A DNA stretch of 64,000 bases from Hondaea fermentalgiana (lineage: Eukaryota; Sar; Bigyra; Thraustochytrida; Thraustochytriidae). Below the pieces are notes generated by a model. The model was not told where the DNA came from. It made no database searches and was given only the letters and a program-made list of their open reading frames with translations. Where the stretch lies: the NCBI GenBank assembly GCA_014084085.1, contig NPFB01000133.1:1-64000 (forward strand), written 5' to 3'. Position numbers and translations under genes: made by a program. Below, in pieces: positions 48,456-57,095 of this stretch (position 1 is the stretch's first letter; each line of letters begins with the position of its first letter).

Positions 48456-49850
48456 CTACCTGCTACTACCTGCGTCCTCTTCCTCGCCCTCGTCCTCCTC
48501 TTCGTCGTCGCCGTCATCGTCGTTATTCTCAGTCGTCGTTTCCTGGGCCATTGCCATGCGCGACGCATGAGCTTGCAATTCAATCGTGCCAACAACATTG
48601 CCAGAGGAGTCGATATCGACGGCGTAATCATAGGGTAAGATATCGTTCGTAAAGTTGTGAACGGTCTCTCTGGCGGTATTGCGGCGCTTAAGCTGTTCTA
48701 CTGTCGAAGGGAGGGTGTAATCGGCGGCAAAGTCCTCATTTACCTGGTACCCGAGATCCTTGAGAGCGCCAAGTGTCACGCTCGAGAGCCGCGCGCGACC
48801 CGAGAGCCACCCAGTCATGAGCTCACCCTCAAAGACGGCTTCATCCCAGTGTCCGCCTGCAGTCCCAGAACCGCCTTGACCCTCGACGGGGACAAATTTG
48901 CCTTTCCCCCCCAGCCTTTTATAGGCCTTACGGGCGTTCTTGCCTTTGAACAAGGGGTGGTCGGACGATAATTTCTTGACTTGCTTGGTCCATATCGTTC
49001 CGAAGCCTAGAATGTGGCCAATCTCATGCATGATCGTGTGCTCAAGCAAGCCGTCCTCATTGAGACTTGCCAAGTCCGCTTGATCAAGAACCATAACACC
49101 GGTCACAGGTTGGCCGTCGAGTGTTAGACAGACGCCAGCATACCCGAGCCCGCCGCCTTCACCATCTATCGACTTGACGGTGGCAAAAACTTTAAGCCCC
49201 TGATTAACATCGTCGAAAGGTTCATCAAGGATACCGCAAGATGCCAAGGCCAGATCGCTGGGCCGCGCGTACTTGGGCATAGGCGAACCTCGCAGAATAG
49301 CATTCCAGTAGCTCACAACTCGCTCAAATACGCCGGTGATGCCTACATCATCGTTCTCGATATCTAAGTGAAGCTGTATCAGGTCATCCTCTTGCGTTTC
49401 GTTAGCTGCCGGCAGGCCGACCGCGCTATCGCTCCAAAATGCGTCCGTCTTGGTCACCACTAAGACGCTTGCGCTCGTGCACCTCTTTCCAAACGTCATT
49501 TGGAACAGGATCACATCTGTATACACGTCGCTGCTCGGCGCGGTCGCTGCGCTCAAGTCCTTATCTACAAAGACGCCTACGATGGCCGGCGCGACGTACG
49601 TCATTTCGGTGTAAACATTTTCGACGCAGGCTTGCAGGGCCTTTGGCGTCTTCATCGCTGCGCATGCGGTGAATGACCTGCGCGCCAATCGGGTGCATTG
49701 CGACGTCTTCGTGAAGCGCGACCCGACGTCGCATACCGCGACGCCCAGGTTCTCCGTCGCACACGCCGCCTTTGTGGCAACGTGAGCTTGCACGAGCACG
49801 CAGGCGGCCAGCGCTACTTGCGCCAGGAGCGCTTTCCACGTCCTCGCCAT
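48456..49850 (-). CDS. Leishmanolysin-like (M8 family) secreted zinc metalloprotease
   Basis: 464 residues, ATG at 49850. Signal peptide at about 1-28. A Cys-containing N-terminal module (about 30-135) replaces the usual long propeptide. The catalytic zinc motif is HTIMHEIGHILGFG (HEIGH at 275-279), with the third zinc ligand His334 in AGGHWDEAVF and the Met-turn in GELMTG (Met about 345), the leishmanolysin-like arrangement. The C-terminus is Glu/Asp-rich (EEEDEGEEED) rather than a GPI or membrane anchor, suggesting a soluble secreted enzyme. It is divergent from a small secreted protein that shares its N-terminal module. Confidence 0.93.
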   Translation of the reverse strand: MARTWKALLAQVALAACVLVQAHVATKAACATENLGVAVCDVGSRFTKTSQCTRLARRSFTACAAMKTPKALQACVENVYTEMTYVAPAIVGVFVDKDLSAATAPSSDVYTDVILFQMTFGKRCTSASVLVVTKTDAFWSDSAVGLPAANETQEDDLIQLHLDIENDDVGITGVFERVVSYWNAILRGSPMPKYARPSDLALASCGILDEPFDDVNQGLKVFATVKSIDGEGGGLGYAGVCLTLDGQPVTGVMVLDQADLASLNEDGLLEHTIMHEIGHILGFGTIWTKQVKKLSSDHPLFKGKNARKAYKRLGGKGKFVPVEGQGGSGTAGGHWDEAVFEGELMTGWLSGRARLSSVTLGALKDLGYQVNEDFAADYTLPSTVEQLKRRNTARETVHNFTNDILPYDYAVDIDSSGNVVGTIELQAHASRMAMAQETTTENNDDDGDDEEEDEGEEEDAGSSR

Positions 49851-50581
49851 GAGAGTCCCTCTCTTCCCCTCCCTACCCCGTCCGCCCCGGACAAGCGAGC
49901 TCGCTCACTCGCTCGCAGGCTCGCTCGGTGTTTGCCGCCCCAACCTCGTGCCGTCGCGCGAGCAGGCAAACAAGCTCGCGCGTGGTTCGCAGAAGCAAAG
50001 GCCCGCGCGGGCGTGTCTCTTGCGCCCAGTGTCTCGACTCTCTCGAGCCGGCCAGGTATACTCTTCGATCGATCGACCGACCGACCGACCGACCGATCAA
50101 TCAGTCTCTGCCGCCGCCGCCGCGCCTCTCCGTCGCAGCCGGGCGCCCGAGCAGCCTGCTCCCGCGCGCCGCTCTCGGGCTGCTGCTCTGCTCCGCCCCG
50201 CGCCGCGCCGCGCCGGCTGCGGCAATGGGAGAAGCGCCGGCCAAGTGGACTCGGGCGCGGGCGCGTGCACGGGCAGCGGAAACGAGTGTGCACGGGAAAG
50301 AGAGACGGTCTCTCGTGTCTTGCAAGTCACAGTCACGGTCGCAGTCAATCAATCAATCAATCAGTCACAGTCAGTCAATCAATCAATCAATCAATCGTGT
50401 CTTTGCTTGGGCACTCGGTCGCGCGCGGCAGACCCGAACCCGCGCGAGGTCCCGCGCGGAGGCGGCCAGAAGGCCGGCCGCGGCACGGTCGGGCAGAGAG
50501 AGCGTCGGGCCAGAGAGCTAGCTAGTAGCTGGGCAGCTAGCTGGTTTTGTGCGCAACGAACCTCGAAAAGCGAGACGCGGG
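49851..50581. promoter_or_regulatory. Divergent region between protease and small secreted protein
   Basis: GC-rich with simple repeats: (GACC)n near 50070-50097 and two (CAAT)n tracts at about 50344-50364 and 50373-50396. Arg/Ala-rich overlapping frames are judged spurious. Confidence 0.45.
50344..50396 (+). repeat. Two (CAAT)n tracts
   Basis: Two runs of four to six CAAT units separated by CAGTCACAGTCAGT. Confidence 0.9.
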
Positions 50582-51079
50582 ATGACGGCCGTCGTGCGCA
50601 AGCTCATGGCGCGCGTGCTCGCCGTGGGGCTGGCTGTGCTCGCGATGCTCGTGGCGGGGGCCACGGCGTGGTCTGAGGCTGGAATGCAGACGCTGCTTGC
50701 GGATCCGAACGCGAGAGAATTGTGGCGCATCGCAAACGAAGTGCCGGTATCGCAAAGCTGCCAAGCAGGGTGCTTTCGCAAAAAAAAGAGCGTCGCGTAC
50801 AATGGTTTCACCGCAGAGCAGGTGGCTCATGTGATGCAAAGCTTTGCGAGCGCTTGCGCATCCGCTGCTTCTGCGGAAGCTTTGCATGAATGCGTTGCGT
50901 CGAGCTACGCATCAGAGTTTGGCCGAGATGTCTCGGCACTCATGGTTACCAAGTCGTCGTCGAGCGCCGTCGCAAGCGTCGAGGGCGGACTCTGGCTAGA
51001 GTATTTCGCAGGCGATCCATGTCAGCGGTACCAGGTGACCCTCTTCGATAGAAAGTTTGACACGACCACAGACACATGA
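50582..51079 (+). CDS. Small secreted Cys-containing protein, related to the N-terminal module of the neighbouring protease
   Basis: 165 residues from the ATG at 50582, chosen because a signal peptide follows it directly (RVLAVGLAVLAMLVAGATAW). The mature part has about five Cys. The segment SFASACASAASAEALHECV matches the protease's SFTACAAMKTPKALQACV, with the two Cys 12 residues apart in both; Ala/Val-rich strands and a further Cys follow in both. No protease domain is present. It may be a duplicated stand-alone copy of that module. The function is unknown. Confidence 0.7.
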   Translation: MTAVVRKLMARVLAVGLAVLAMLVAGATAWSEAGMQTLLADPNARELWRIANEVPVSQSCQAGCFRKKKSVAYNGFTAEQVAHVMQSFASACASAASAEALHECVASSYASEFGRDVSALMVTKSSSSAVASVEGGLWLEYFAGDPCQRYQVTLFDRKFDTTTDT

Positions 51080-51403
51080 ACAGCTTTTCGATAAGCGAAC
51101 AGAGAGACTGAGAGTCTTCATCTTTCAAAAAATTAATGCAGACATCGGCAGTATCCTGTACTTTGACCAAATAAGAAAGCCAAGATCGTAAACTAGAGAA
51201 TAACCTCATGACGAAGAAAGGGAAAAAAAGACGAAGAAGAAAAAGAGGTAGAAAAGTATTATACGAATAATTTGCTTGATCGCGATGTGCAAGCGGAGAT
51301 GTCTCTTTTCCAGTTTGTCTATGTGCAGCTTGCGTCTTCTTGCGCCGTTCGTGTGTGGGTGGGAGGGAGGGAGGGAGGGAGGGAGGGAGGGGGCTTCTTC
51401 TGT
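51080..51403. other. Convergent 3' region with G-rich tract
   Basis: It holds the 3' ends of the secreted protein and RING genes, plus the G-tract listed separately. Confidence 0.5.
51355..51392 (+). repeat. (GGGA)n tract, possible G-quadruplex
   Basis: Eight or more GGGA units ending GGGGG on the plus strand, just past the stop codon of the minus-strand RING gene. Confidence 0.9.
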
Positions 51404-52033
51404 TTAGCGGTACGTGCGAATGCGGCGCTCTACGCTTGCACGGCACATGGGACAGGTCTCGAGAGCATATGAACAAACGGAACACATTTGGTGTCCACAG
51501 GGAATCAGCACAGCGTCCAACTCGCGATCGGCGCAAATACTGCACGCAATGGCTTCGTTATCCGTACTTTCCGGCAAAGGCCAATTTACCTTTTGCCGAC
51601 ACAGCGCTACGAGTTCGCGCTTCTCGATGCAGTCAGCTGCCCCTGCGACATCCTGCAGAAATCTCTTCAAGTCGCGGACGCTCCACGTCTCAAAAGGACA
51701 TCCCCCGTACACGGTGAAGTCCACTTTTTCTGTTTGCGAAGCAGACGATGATGCTTGCTGATGTTGGTGGCGTTGTTGGTGCTGGTGATTACGATTACCT
51801 TGGCGTCCTTGTGGTGGGCGGTCGTGTTGGGGACGTGTGCGTCCCTGCTGTTGCTGCTGCAGTCGATCGACTTCGCCCAAGAAACCCTCAAACATCGAAT
51901 CGAGTTGCGCTGGGAGAGAAATTTCCATGCTGCTCAGAAAAGATGAAAAATCAGGAATGTTGTCTCCCCTGCCCCGCGTGTTATCACCTGCAGCGTTGCG
52001 AGCAGCTCTGGCAAAGTTGTCAAAAAATGCCAT
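51404..52033 (-). CDS. RING-finger protein (probable E3 ubiquitin ligase)
   Basis: 209 residues, ATG at 52033. The middle (about 58-95) is Gln/His/Arg-rich. A short helical segment (SVRDLKRFLQDVAGAADC) resembles a SAP-like motif. The C-terminus is a C3HC4 RING: CSICADRELDAVLIPCGHQMC, then CSYALETCPMCRA, at about 163-200. All eight metal-binding positions are present. It is compact and ends about ten residues after the RING, like many MULAN/IAP-type C-terminal RINGs. The substrate is unknown. Confidence 0.9.
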   Translation of the reverse strand: MAFFDNFARAARNAAGDNTRGRGDNIPDFSSFLSSMEISLPAQLDSMFEGFLGEVDRLQQQQQGRTRPQHDRPPQGRQGNRNHQHQQRHQHQQASSSASQTEKVDFTVYGGCPFETWSVRDLKRFLQDVAGAADCIEKRELVALCRQKVNWPLPESTDNEAIACSICADRELDAVLIPCGHQMCSVCSYALETCPMCRASVERRIRTYR

Positions 52034-52616
52034 GGTTTGCTGATCGTGTGCTTACTACGTATACAAACTTGTGCGCACGTGCCGGCCGCGTCGCTTGCAC
52101 CCGCCCCCTACGGCCGCGAGCAGTTCTGCCCGCGCGTCTATCCGTAGGCCCGCACGCACGCAGGCCCGCACGCACGCGCGCAGACGCGTTCCTGTCGTGC
52201 TGGATTAGGTTCTGCGCACGGCCTGGTTTCCTTACTTTTCCCCTAGAAGGTTTTTCATGTCACAGGTTCAACTCAGGTTCCTTATCGCAAGGCAGCTGCG
52301 ACCAGTAAACATACAGACGCATACATGAACGAAGATGGATTTTTATTCCCGTTGCGGTGTACAGACTCGAGTCTCGCTGGTCATGCATGATCTTTCTTTT
52401 AGTCTCGGAATGGACAAGGAGAAAAAGGTTTTTCACAGCTGGGACCAGTAAACATACAGACGCATACATGAACAAAGATGGATTCTTATCCCCGTTGCGG
52501 TATACAGACTCGAGTCTCGTTGGTCACGCATGATCTTACTTTTGGTCATGGAATGGATAAAATAGTTTTGGTATCGAACACGGAAGAAAGAGATATTAAC
52601 AATTTTAAAAAATCGA
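52034..52616. other. Intergenic region with direct repeats
   Basis: 5' side of the RING gene and 3' side of the phosphatase gene. Its main content is the pair of direct repeats listed separately. Confidence 0.6.
52293..52556. repeat. Two-copy direct repeat of about 120 bp
   Basis: Copy 1 is about 52293-52415 and copy 2 about 52436-52556. They share CAGCTG(C/G)GACCAGTAAAC, ATACAGACGCATACATGAAC, GATGGATT, CCCGTTGCGGT, ACAGACTCGAGTCTCG and GGAATGGA in order, with scattered substitutions. GGTTTTTCA precedes each copy, so the unit may be longer (about 143 bp). Confidence 0.9.
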
Positions 52617-54680
52617 TCACAGCGTGGACGCAGATTCCCACTTGTTCTCTGCATCCCGCATGACCATCTCAACCGAGGCAGACGGCTCAGAGACAACGGA
52701 AAGAATGGGATAATGATCGACGCGCGCATGGACGCGATCGCGTGTAATCGTAAGCGTGCCGTACCCATGCTCCTTGCCGTCAAAATAACGAAAATGAGGG
52801 TTGCAGAGGCGTACAACCCCCTCGAGAAATTTGGTGAGTCCTGCGTTAAGCGAGGAATCGGTGCCCAGGCCCGTGAGTTGCTCAATCTGCTCGTTCAAAT
52901 TGCCACGCGATCCACTCGAGGGTAAAAGCTCACCGCCATAGCGCTTACCCGCGTACGTCTCGGGATCATAAAAGACAAGCGAATCGGCATCGTCCTGATC
53001 GTACGGCACAATGTCCGCAAAATAAGTCATGTGCAGGTCCCCAGACGCAACGAGATTGTTCGATGCCACGTCGCGAGCCTCGAGAGTGGCGAAAAAACGC
53101 TCGCGGTCTTGAGGATAAAAGTCCCAGGTCTCCCGAGGGTTCTCAGTGATCGCTTTCTCCAGATAGTTGATCTCGGTCGTGTCGAATCTGGAGCGCGAAT
53201 ACCCGATCGCAGCTGCCCAAAGAACCGAGACAATAATGAGGGTTGCAACGCCGCAGCACGTGCAGCAACGAAGACCTCGCGGGGCCGTACGCACAGCCAT
53301 GACAACCCTGGACTGGCCGGTCGCGCGGACGCAATTTTGGCATTTGGATCGGCATCCGCGAGTGTCCTGATCGGAGGATAAATCTTGCTCCTGCGAGGAC
53401 TCCTGTACCTTGGGACTCTCGCCAGCAACGAGATCGAGCGTTTGCGATTCATTGCGGCGACGCCGGCGCTGAGCCACCACCACAGAGCTGCCCACGCAGG
53501 TTGAAAGCAGGAAAATAGCAAGAGCAAAGGCAATCCCAAAATACAGCTGAAGGCCCTCGGCGGCGCGGTTCAAAGAAAACGACATGAAACCCTTGGCTTG
53601 GCCAAACATTCGCCACGACACGGACGAGGAGTTTGCCAGCGTTTCGTCAAGCCATTCGTGCTGTGCTTCGCCCAGAAAGCCCGTCTCGTTGGACAGACGG
53701 CCGCTATGGGTGTCAAGCATGATCAGGTCCAAAAGGTCGCCTCCAAATCGAAAATGCCGCAGTGTGCTGACAAGCGGACTGCCACCGGGCGTCTCGGCAG
53801 GCTGAAGCACATGGCGCTGCGGGACCCATTCGAAGGCAGCCTTTCTGGAGCCCTCGAGCGCGTTGTCCGTGTCGGCAAGATCGTGATTGTCGAAACTGAC
53901 AATCACAGGGTGCGCGGCACGCGCAGCACGCAGATCGGGGTCCAAAAGGTAGAATGCCTGGACCCAGCGATAGAGCTCGAGATCCGAAGCGTCGCAGTCG
54001 AGAGCTTCGACCATGGCAGCCACGTAAGCGTCTTCGTTCTCGCTTGGGTCCTGGCTCTGCAGATCCCCGATACCTTCAAACCACGTATGCTCGCAGAGAC
54101 CTTTAGGCACTCTGTACGTCTCTGAGACATCGATTTCGGGGTAGATGTAATCGCCCAGATGGACCCAGAATTCAAGCGAGTCGTCATTTGCGATGGCTCT
54201 GTAGTGGTTAAAGTGACCGGACCATACCGAGGAGCACGAAGTGAAGGCAAGTGTGACATTCTCGGCCCCTGCGGCGCTCGCTGTGCGGGTTTTCCCCAGT
54301 ACAGAACGAGACCCATCTTCGGCTTCAAATTGGTACACATAGGCCTTGGCGGCGGCCAGGCCGTCAACGGTCACCGTAAGCGTGTAGTCGTCGTCTGCGG
54401 TGATATTCGTGACAAGCCCGCCGGCCAAAGGCGCCTCAAAGCTCTGTCCTAAGCCCTCGCTGGAATCCCAGAGCGCCCAGCGGACCTGTGCCGTAGCGTT
54501 TTCCGTGGTAATACGCGTCCAGAGCAAGACCGAGTCCGTGAGCGGGTCCGCAGATGCGACTCCGTGCAAAAAGGGCGCGTGCTCGCGGTCTGGCGCGAGT
54601 CGTAGGTCTGCAAAGACTGCGTTTCCCTGCTTTATCGCAAGCGAGACCGTCGTCAACGCGAGGAGCCATGCCCTCCTCAT
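52617..54680 (-). CDS. PhoD-like alkaline phosphatase with two membrane helices inserted in the catalytic domain
   Basis: 687 residues, ATG at 54680, with a signal peptide at about 1-22. The N-terminal PhoD domain is at about 35-130 (HGVASADPLTDSVLLWTRI). The metallophosphatase core begins LAFTSCSSV, then HLGDYIYPE (about 174-182) and VSFDNHDLAD (about 261-270). After WRMFGQAKGFMSF come two hydrophobic helices (about 378-403 and 475-494) flanking a basic, Cys-containing linker. The catalytic fold then resumes with WDFYPQDRERFF and the metal-binding SGDLHMTYFADI (about 546-557). The core is thus split by a membrane hairpin, which I do not know from PhoD enzymes. Predicted secreted or membrane-bound phosphomonoesterase/diesterase. 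Confidence 0.88.
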   Translation of the reverse strand: MRRAWLLALTTVSLAIKQGNAVFADLRLAPDREHAPFLHGVASADPLTDSVLLWTRITTENATAQVRWALWDSSEGLGQSFEAPLAGGLVTNITADDDYTLTVTVDGLAAAKAYVYQFEAEDGSRSVLGKTRTASAAGAENVTLAFTSCSSVWSGHFNHYRAIANDDSLEFWVHLGDYIYPEIDVSETYRVPKGLCEHTWFEGIGDLQSQDPSENEDAYVAAMVEALDCDASDLELYRWVQAFYLLDPDLRAARAAHPVIVSFDNHDLADTDNALEGSRKAAFEWVPQRHVLQPAETPGGSPLVSTLRHFRFGGDLLDLIMLDTHSGRLSNETGFLGEAQHEWLDETLANSSSVSWRMFGQAKGFMSFSLNRAAEGLQLYFGIAFALAIFLLSTCVGSSVVVAQRRRRRNESQTLDLVAGESPKVQESSQEQDLSSDQDTRGCRSKCQNCVRATGQSRVVMAVRTAPRGLRCCTCCGVATLIIVSVLWAAAIGYSRSRFDTTEINYLEKAITENPRETWDFYPQDRERFFATLEARDVASNNLVASGDLHMTYFADIVPYDQDDADSLVFYDPETYAGKRYGGELLPSSGSRGNLNEQIEQLTGLGTDSSLNAGLTKFLEGVVRLCNPHFRYFDGKEHGYGTLTITRDRVHARVDHYPILSVVSEPSASVEMVMRDAENKWESASTL

Positions 54681-55464
54681 TCTTTCTGTTTCAGGTCCTT
54701 TTGTCTTTGCATATACACGTGCTGAGCTGGGCTCGTCTTTCGCGGCGCGTCAAGGACGAACACGTCCGAGCTCTGGCAACTTGTTGCCGTTTGCGGAGCC
54801 CTGCCAGCACGTCGCTCGGGTCGCGAGAAACAGGCTTGCGGACGATGCTTCATGATTTCCCTCGCTCGATTCCTCATAGTCAATCCTTTCCTTTGGCACG
54901 CGCGTGCACCCTACGGAGGTGGTAGTAGTATACTATACTATGCCTACTACAACTACTACCTATACACGCCTTGCAAGGGTATGGAAGTCGCAAAAAGCTG
55001 AATTACTTTAACTTTCGCAAGTTGCACTGGCCGCGGAGCGGAACGCGCTCGATGAGGAAAATTGAGGTGACGTTGTCCGAGAAAGTGGAGAAGGAGACCG
55101 AGGAGAAACAAACGCATGCGACCGGAACGCGGTGTGCCGGGCCGATGATCTGCTGGCAGAAATGAACCGCGTTTTGCAGAAACGAGATCTTCGCGCCGCG
55201 ACAGCGACAGCGAGTGCTTATGAGGAGAGTGTGAGGAGCAAGAGCGGGTTCTGCCTACTGACATTGGCCATAGTTTGCGGCGCGGCGGCGAGTGCAAGAT
55301 TTTTGCAGAACCCGGTCGAGCAGAACCCGCTTGTCGATGGGCCTCTCTCGAAGAAGACGAGCTGCAAACACCAAATTGCGCGAGGAGTCATCGCCCTCTC
55401 GGAAAGAAGTCAAGCAGAGCGCGCTGCGTAGCATCCGTCCGTCAAAAGCGCGAGCGCAAAGACC
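54681..55464. promoter_or_regulatory. Divergent region between phosphatase and F-box-like gene
   Basis: A 9-bp perfect inverted repeat, GGTAGTAGT at 54921-54929 and ACTACTACC at 54952-54960, flanks TATACTATACTATGCC-type sequence. No gene is supported. Confidence 0.5.
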
Positions 55465-56760
55465 ATGACGCAAATCATGTCGTTCGATGGAACTGTGACG
55501 GTGAAACCTCGAAAGCTAAAGCAAGTGACTGAGCAGGGCAGCGATGGCGCCACAGAGAACTATGGGCGTCTACCCGAGCTGGTGTGGCGCCGGATCCTAA
55601 ACTTTTTAGCCGAATCCACGCTCGCCCTCATACCGCTGTACAAGTGCAATAAGGCACTCCACAAGCTGGTTGTGGACGTGCAGGACGTGATTGTCCCGCA
55701 AGAGCCCGATGCAATCACTCTTCATCTCTTGGAGAGCGAGCTTGGCGTTCATGAGCACCATCATCTCGTGGACAGGAACGACGAGTTTGCAGACATGACG
55801 GCTCAAGTTCAAGCAGTGAAGGAGATCAACAAGGAACACAGTAAAAGAACTGGCCGCAAGTACTATGGTGGTCATGGAGGCATTTCCTACGGCTCGATTG
55901 GCTCGAATGTTGCTGGCTTCGAGGTAGACCCCAAACTTGTAAAGCTAGGCCAAGCGAGCCTGCCCAAGGGTCCACGCGCCCCCGAGTGGGCGATCGAACA
56001 ACAAGCATCATCCGGCATGCATTACACGGCGCGGCCCACTGGAGCGCGCGTAGCACCAATTCAGATGCACATGGAGGAACCCGAGTCTGGTGACGGCAGC
56101 AAAACTTGCACTCTGATGGTTCGCTACCCGGAAATTCATCCGAATCAGAAGTCCCCAGACGACTGGTTGAAAAAGTACTGCCCTGAGTGGTGGCTGCACT
56201 ATGTGGCCCTACGCTTTCTCGAGCCCCGCGGGTACGTGATGAATGGTAGCATCGTCTGGGTCGGCGAATACGGCAACGCTGGTCTAATTGAAGTTCAGAA
56301 CAACAAAGTGGACGTTTTCCCACTCGGCGAGACGGACGATCAGTACTTTGGTTTTCCGCGTGCTCTGCTGCGCTACGCGAGCGACCACCATCTCCTGCCT
56401 CTGTTTCCCAAAATGGCACTTGGGAAAAAGGATCCAGACGGATTTATCGAGATCCCCGCGTCTTATTCTCTTGGATTGCCGGGCAAAATTGTTCTTCCTG
56501 GTATTACGTCGGAGAGCGAGCTCAAGAAAATTTCTGCCGAGGACAAGATGCACGCTGACCCTGAGGGATACCTCACGGAGAACCTTGATCTCTTTCTCCG
56601 CTACCCCGAGCACTTTACCATGCAAGATCGTAAGCTCACGGCGAAAACGGAGGCGGGTTGGTCACTTTCTGTGCCGCTTCCTGCCCCAAAGAAGGCCAGA
56701 CGGCAAGAGGAAGACGATACTTCCGGCGCCAAGGCAAGTGCCACTAGCTCGGATGCCTAA
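55465..56760 (+). CDS. F-box-like protein of unknown function
   Basis: 431 residues, ATG at 55465 (a second Met four codons in). Residues 34-72 look like an F-box (GRLPELVWRRILNFLAE, then Leu/Ile-rich helix and KCNKALHKL), suggesting an SCF ubiquitin-ligase adaptor. The rest is a well-structured, Trp/Tyr-rich region (DDWLKKYCPEWWLHYVALRF, VWVGEYGNAGLIEV) that I do not recognise. The tail is basic, then acidic and disordered. A real gene on codon and composition grounds; the F-box call is tentative. Confidence 0.75.
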   Translation: MTQIMSFDGTVTVKPRKLKQVTEQGSDGATENYGRLPELVWRRILNFLAESTLALIPLYKCNKALHKLVVDVQDVIVPQEPDAITLHLLESELGVHEHHHLVDRNDEFADMTAQVQAVKEINKEHSKRTGRKYYGGHGGISYGSIGSNVAGFEVDPKLVKLGQASLPKGPRAPEWAIEQQASSGMHYTARPTGARVAPIQMHMEEPESGDGSKTCTLMVRYPEIHPNQKSPDDWLKKYCPEWWLHYVALRFLEPRGYVMNGSIVWVGEYGNAGLIEVQNNKVDVFPLGETDDQYFGFPRALLRYASDHHLLPLFPKMALGKKDPDGFIEIPASYSLGLPGKIVLPGITSESELKKISAEDKMHADPEGYLTENLDLFLRYPEHFTMQDRKLTAKTEAGWSLSVPLPAPKKARRQEEDDTSGAKASATSSDA

Positions 56761-57095
56761 TTTACATTGTTTTGCAACGTTTACATACGGCGAAGCAATC
56801 GGATCACTTTCAACGTGGTATGCTCGAATTTCAAGTTTCCAAATCAGATTTTTCAAGTTGCATCCTTGTCGGTATTGGAGCGGTTGCGCGGCCTTGTTGT
56901 CGCTCATAGGCCTAGTCTGGAAAAAAAAATGTGCCTGTAAAACGCATCCAGAGCACGCAGGCGCAGACGAAGACGAAGACGAAGACGAAGACCCGGGATA
57001 GTTTACGAAAGCGTACTCAAGCGTGAGACGGAAGAAAGAAAAAGGCACACGGAGTTGATTACCGGTTATAGGAATAATAGGCGAGAGGTGGTACT
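56761..57095. other. Convergent 3' region, no gene
   Basis: It includes a (GACGAA)n tract near 56966-56990. Probably the 3' UTRs of both flanking genes. Confidence 0.5.
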
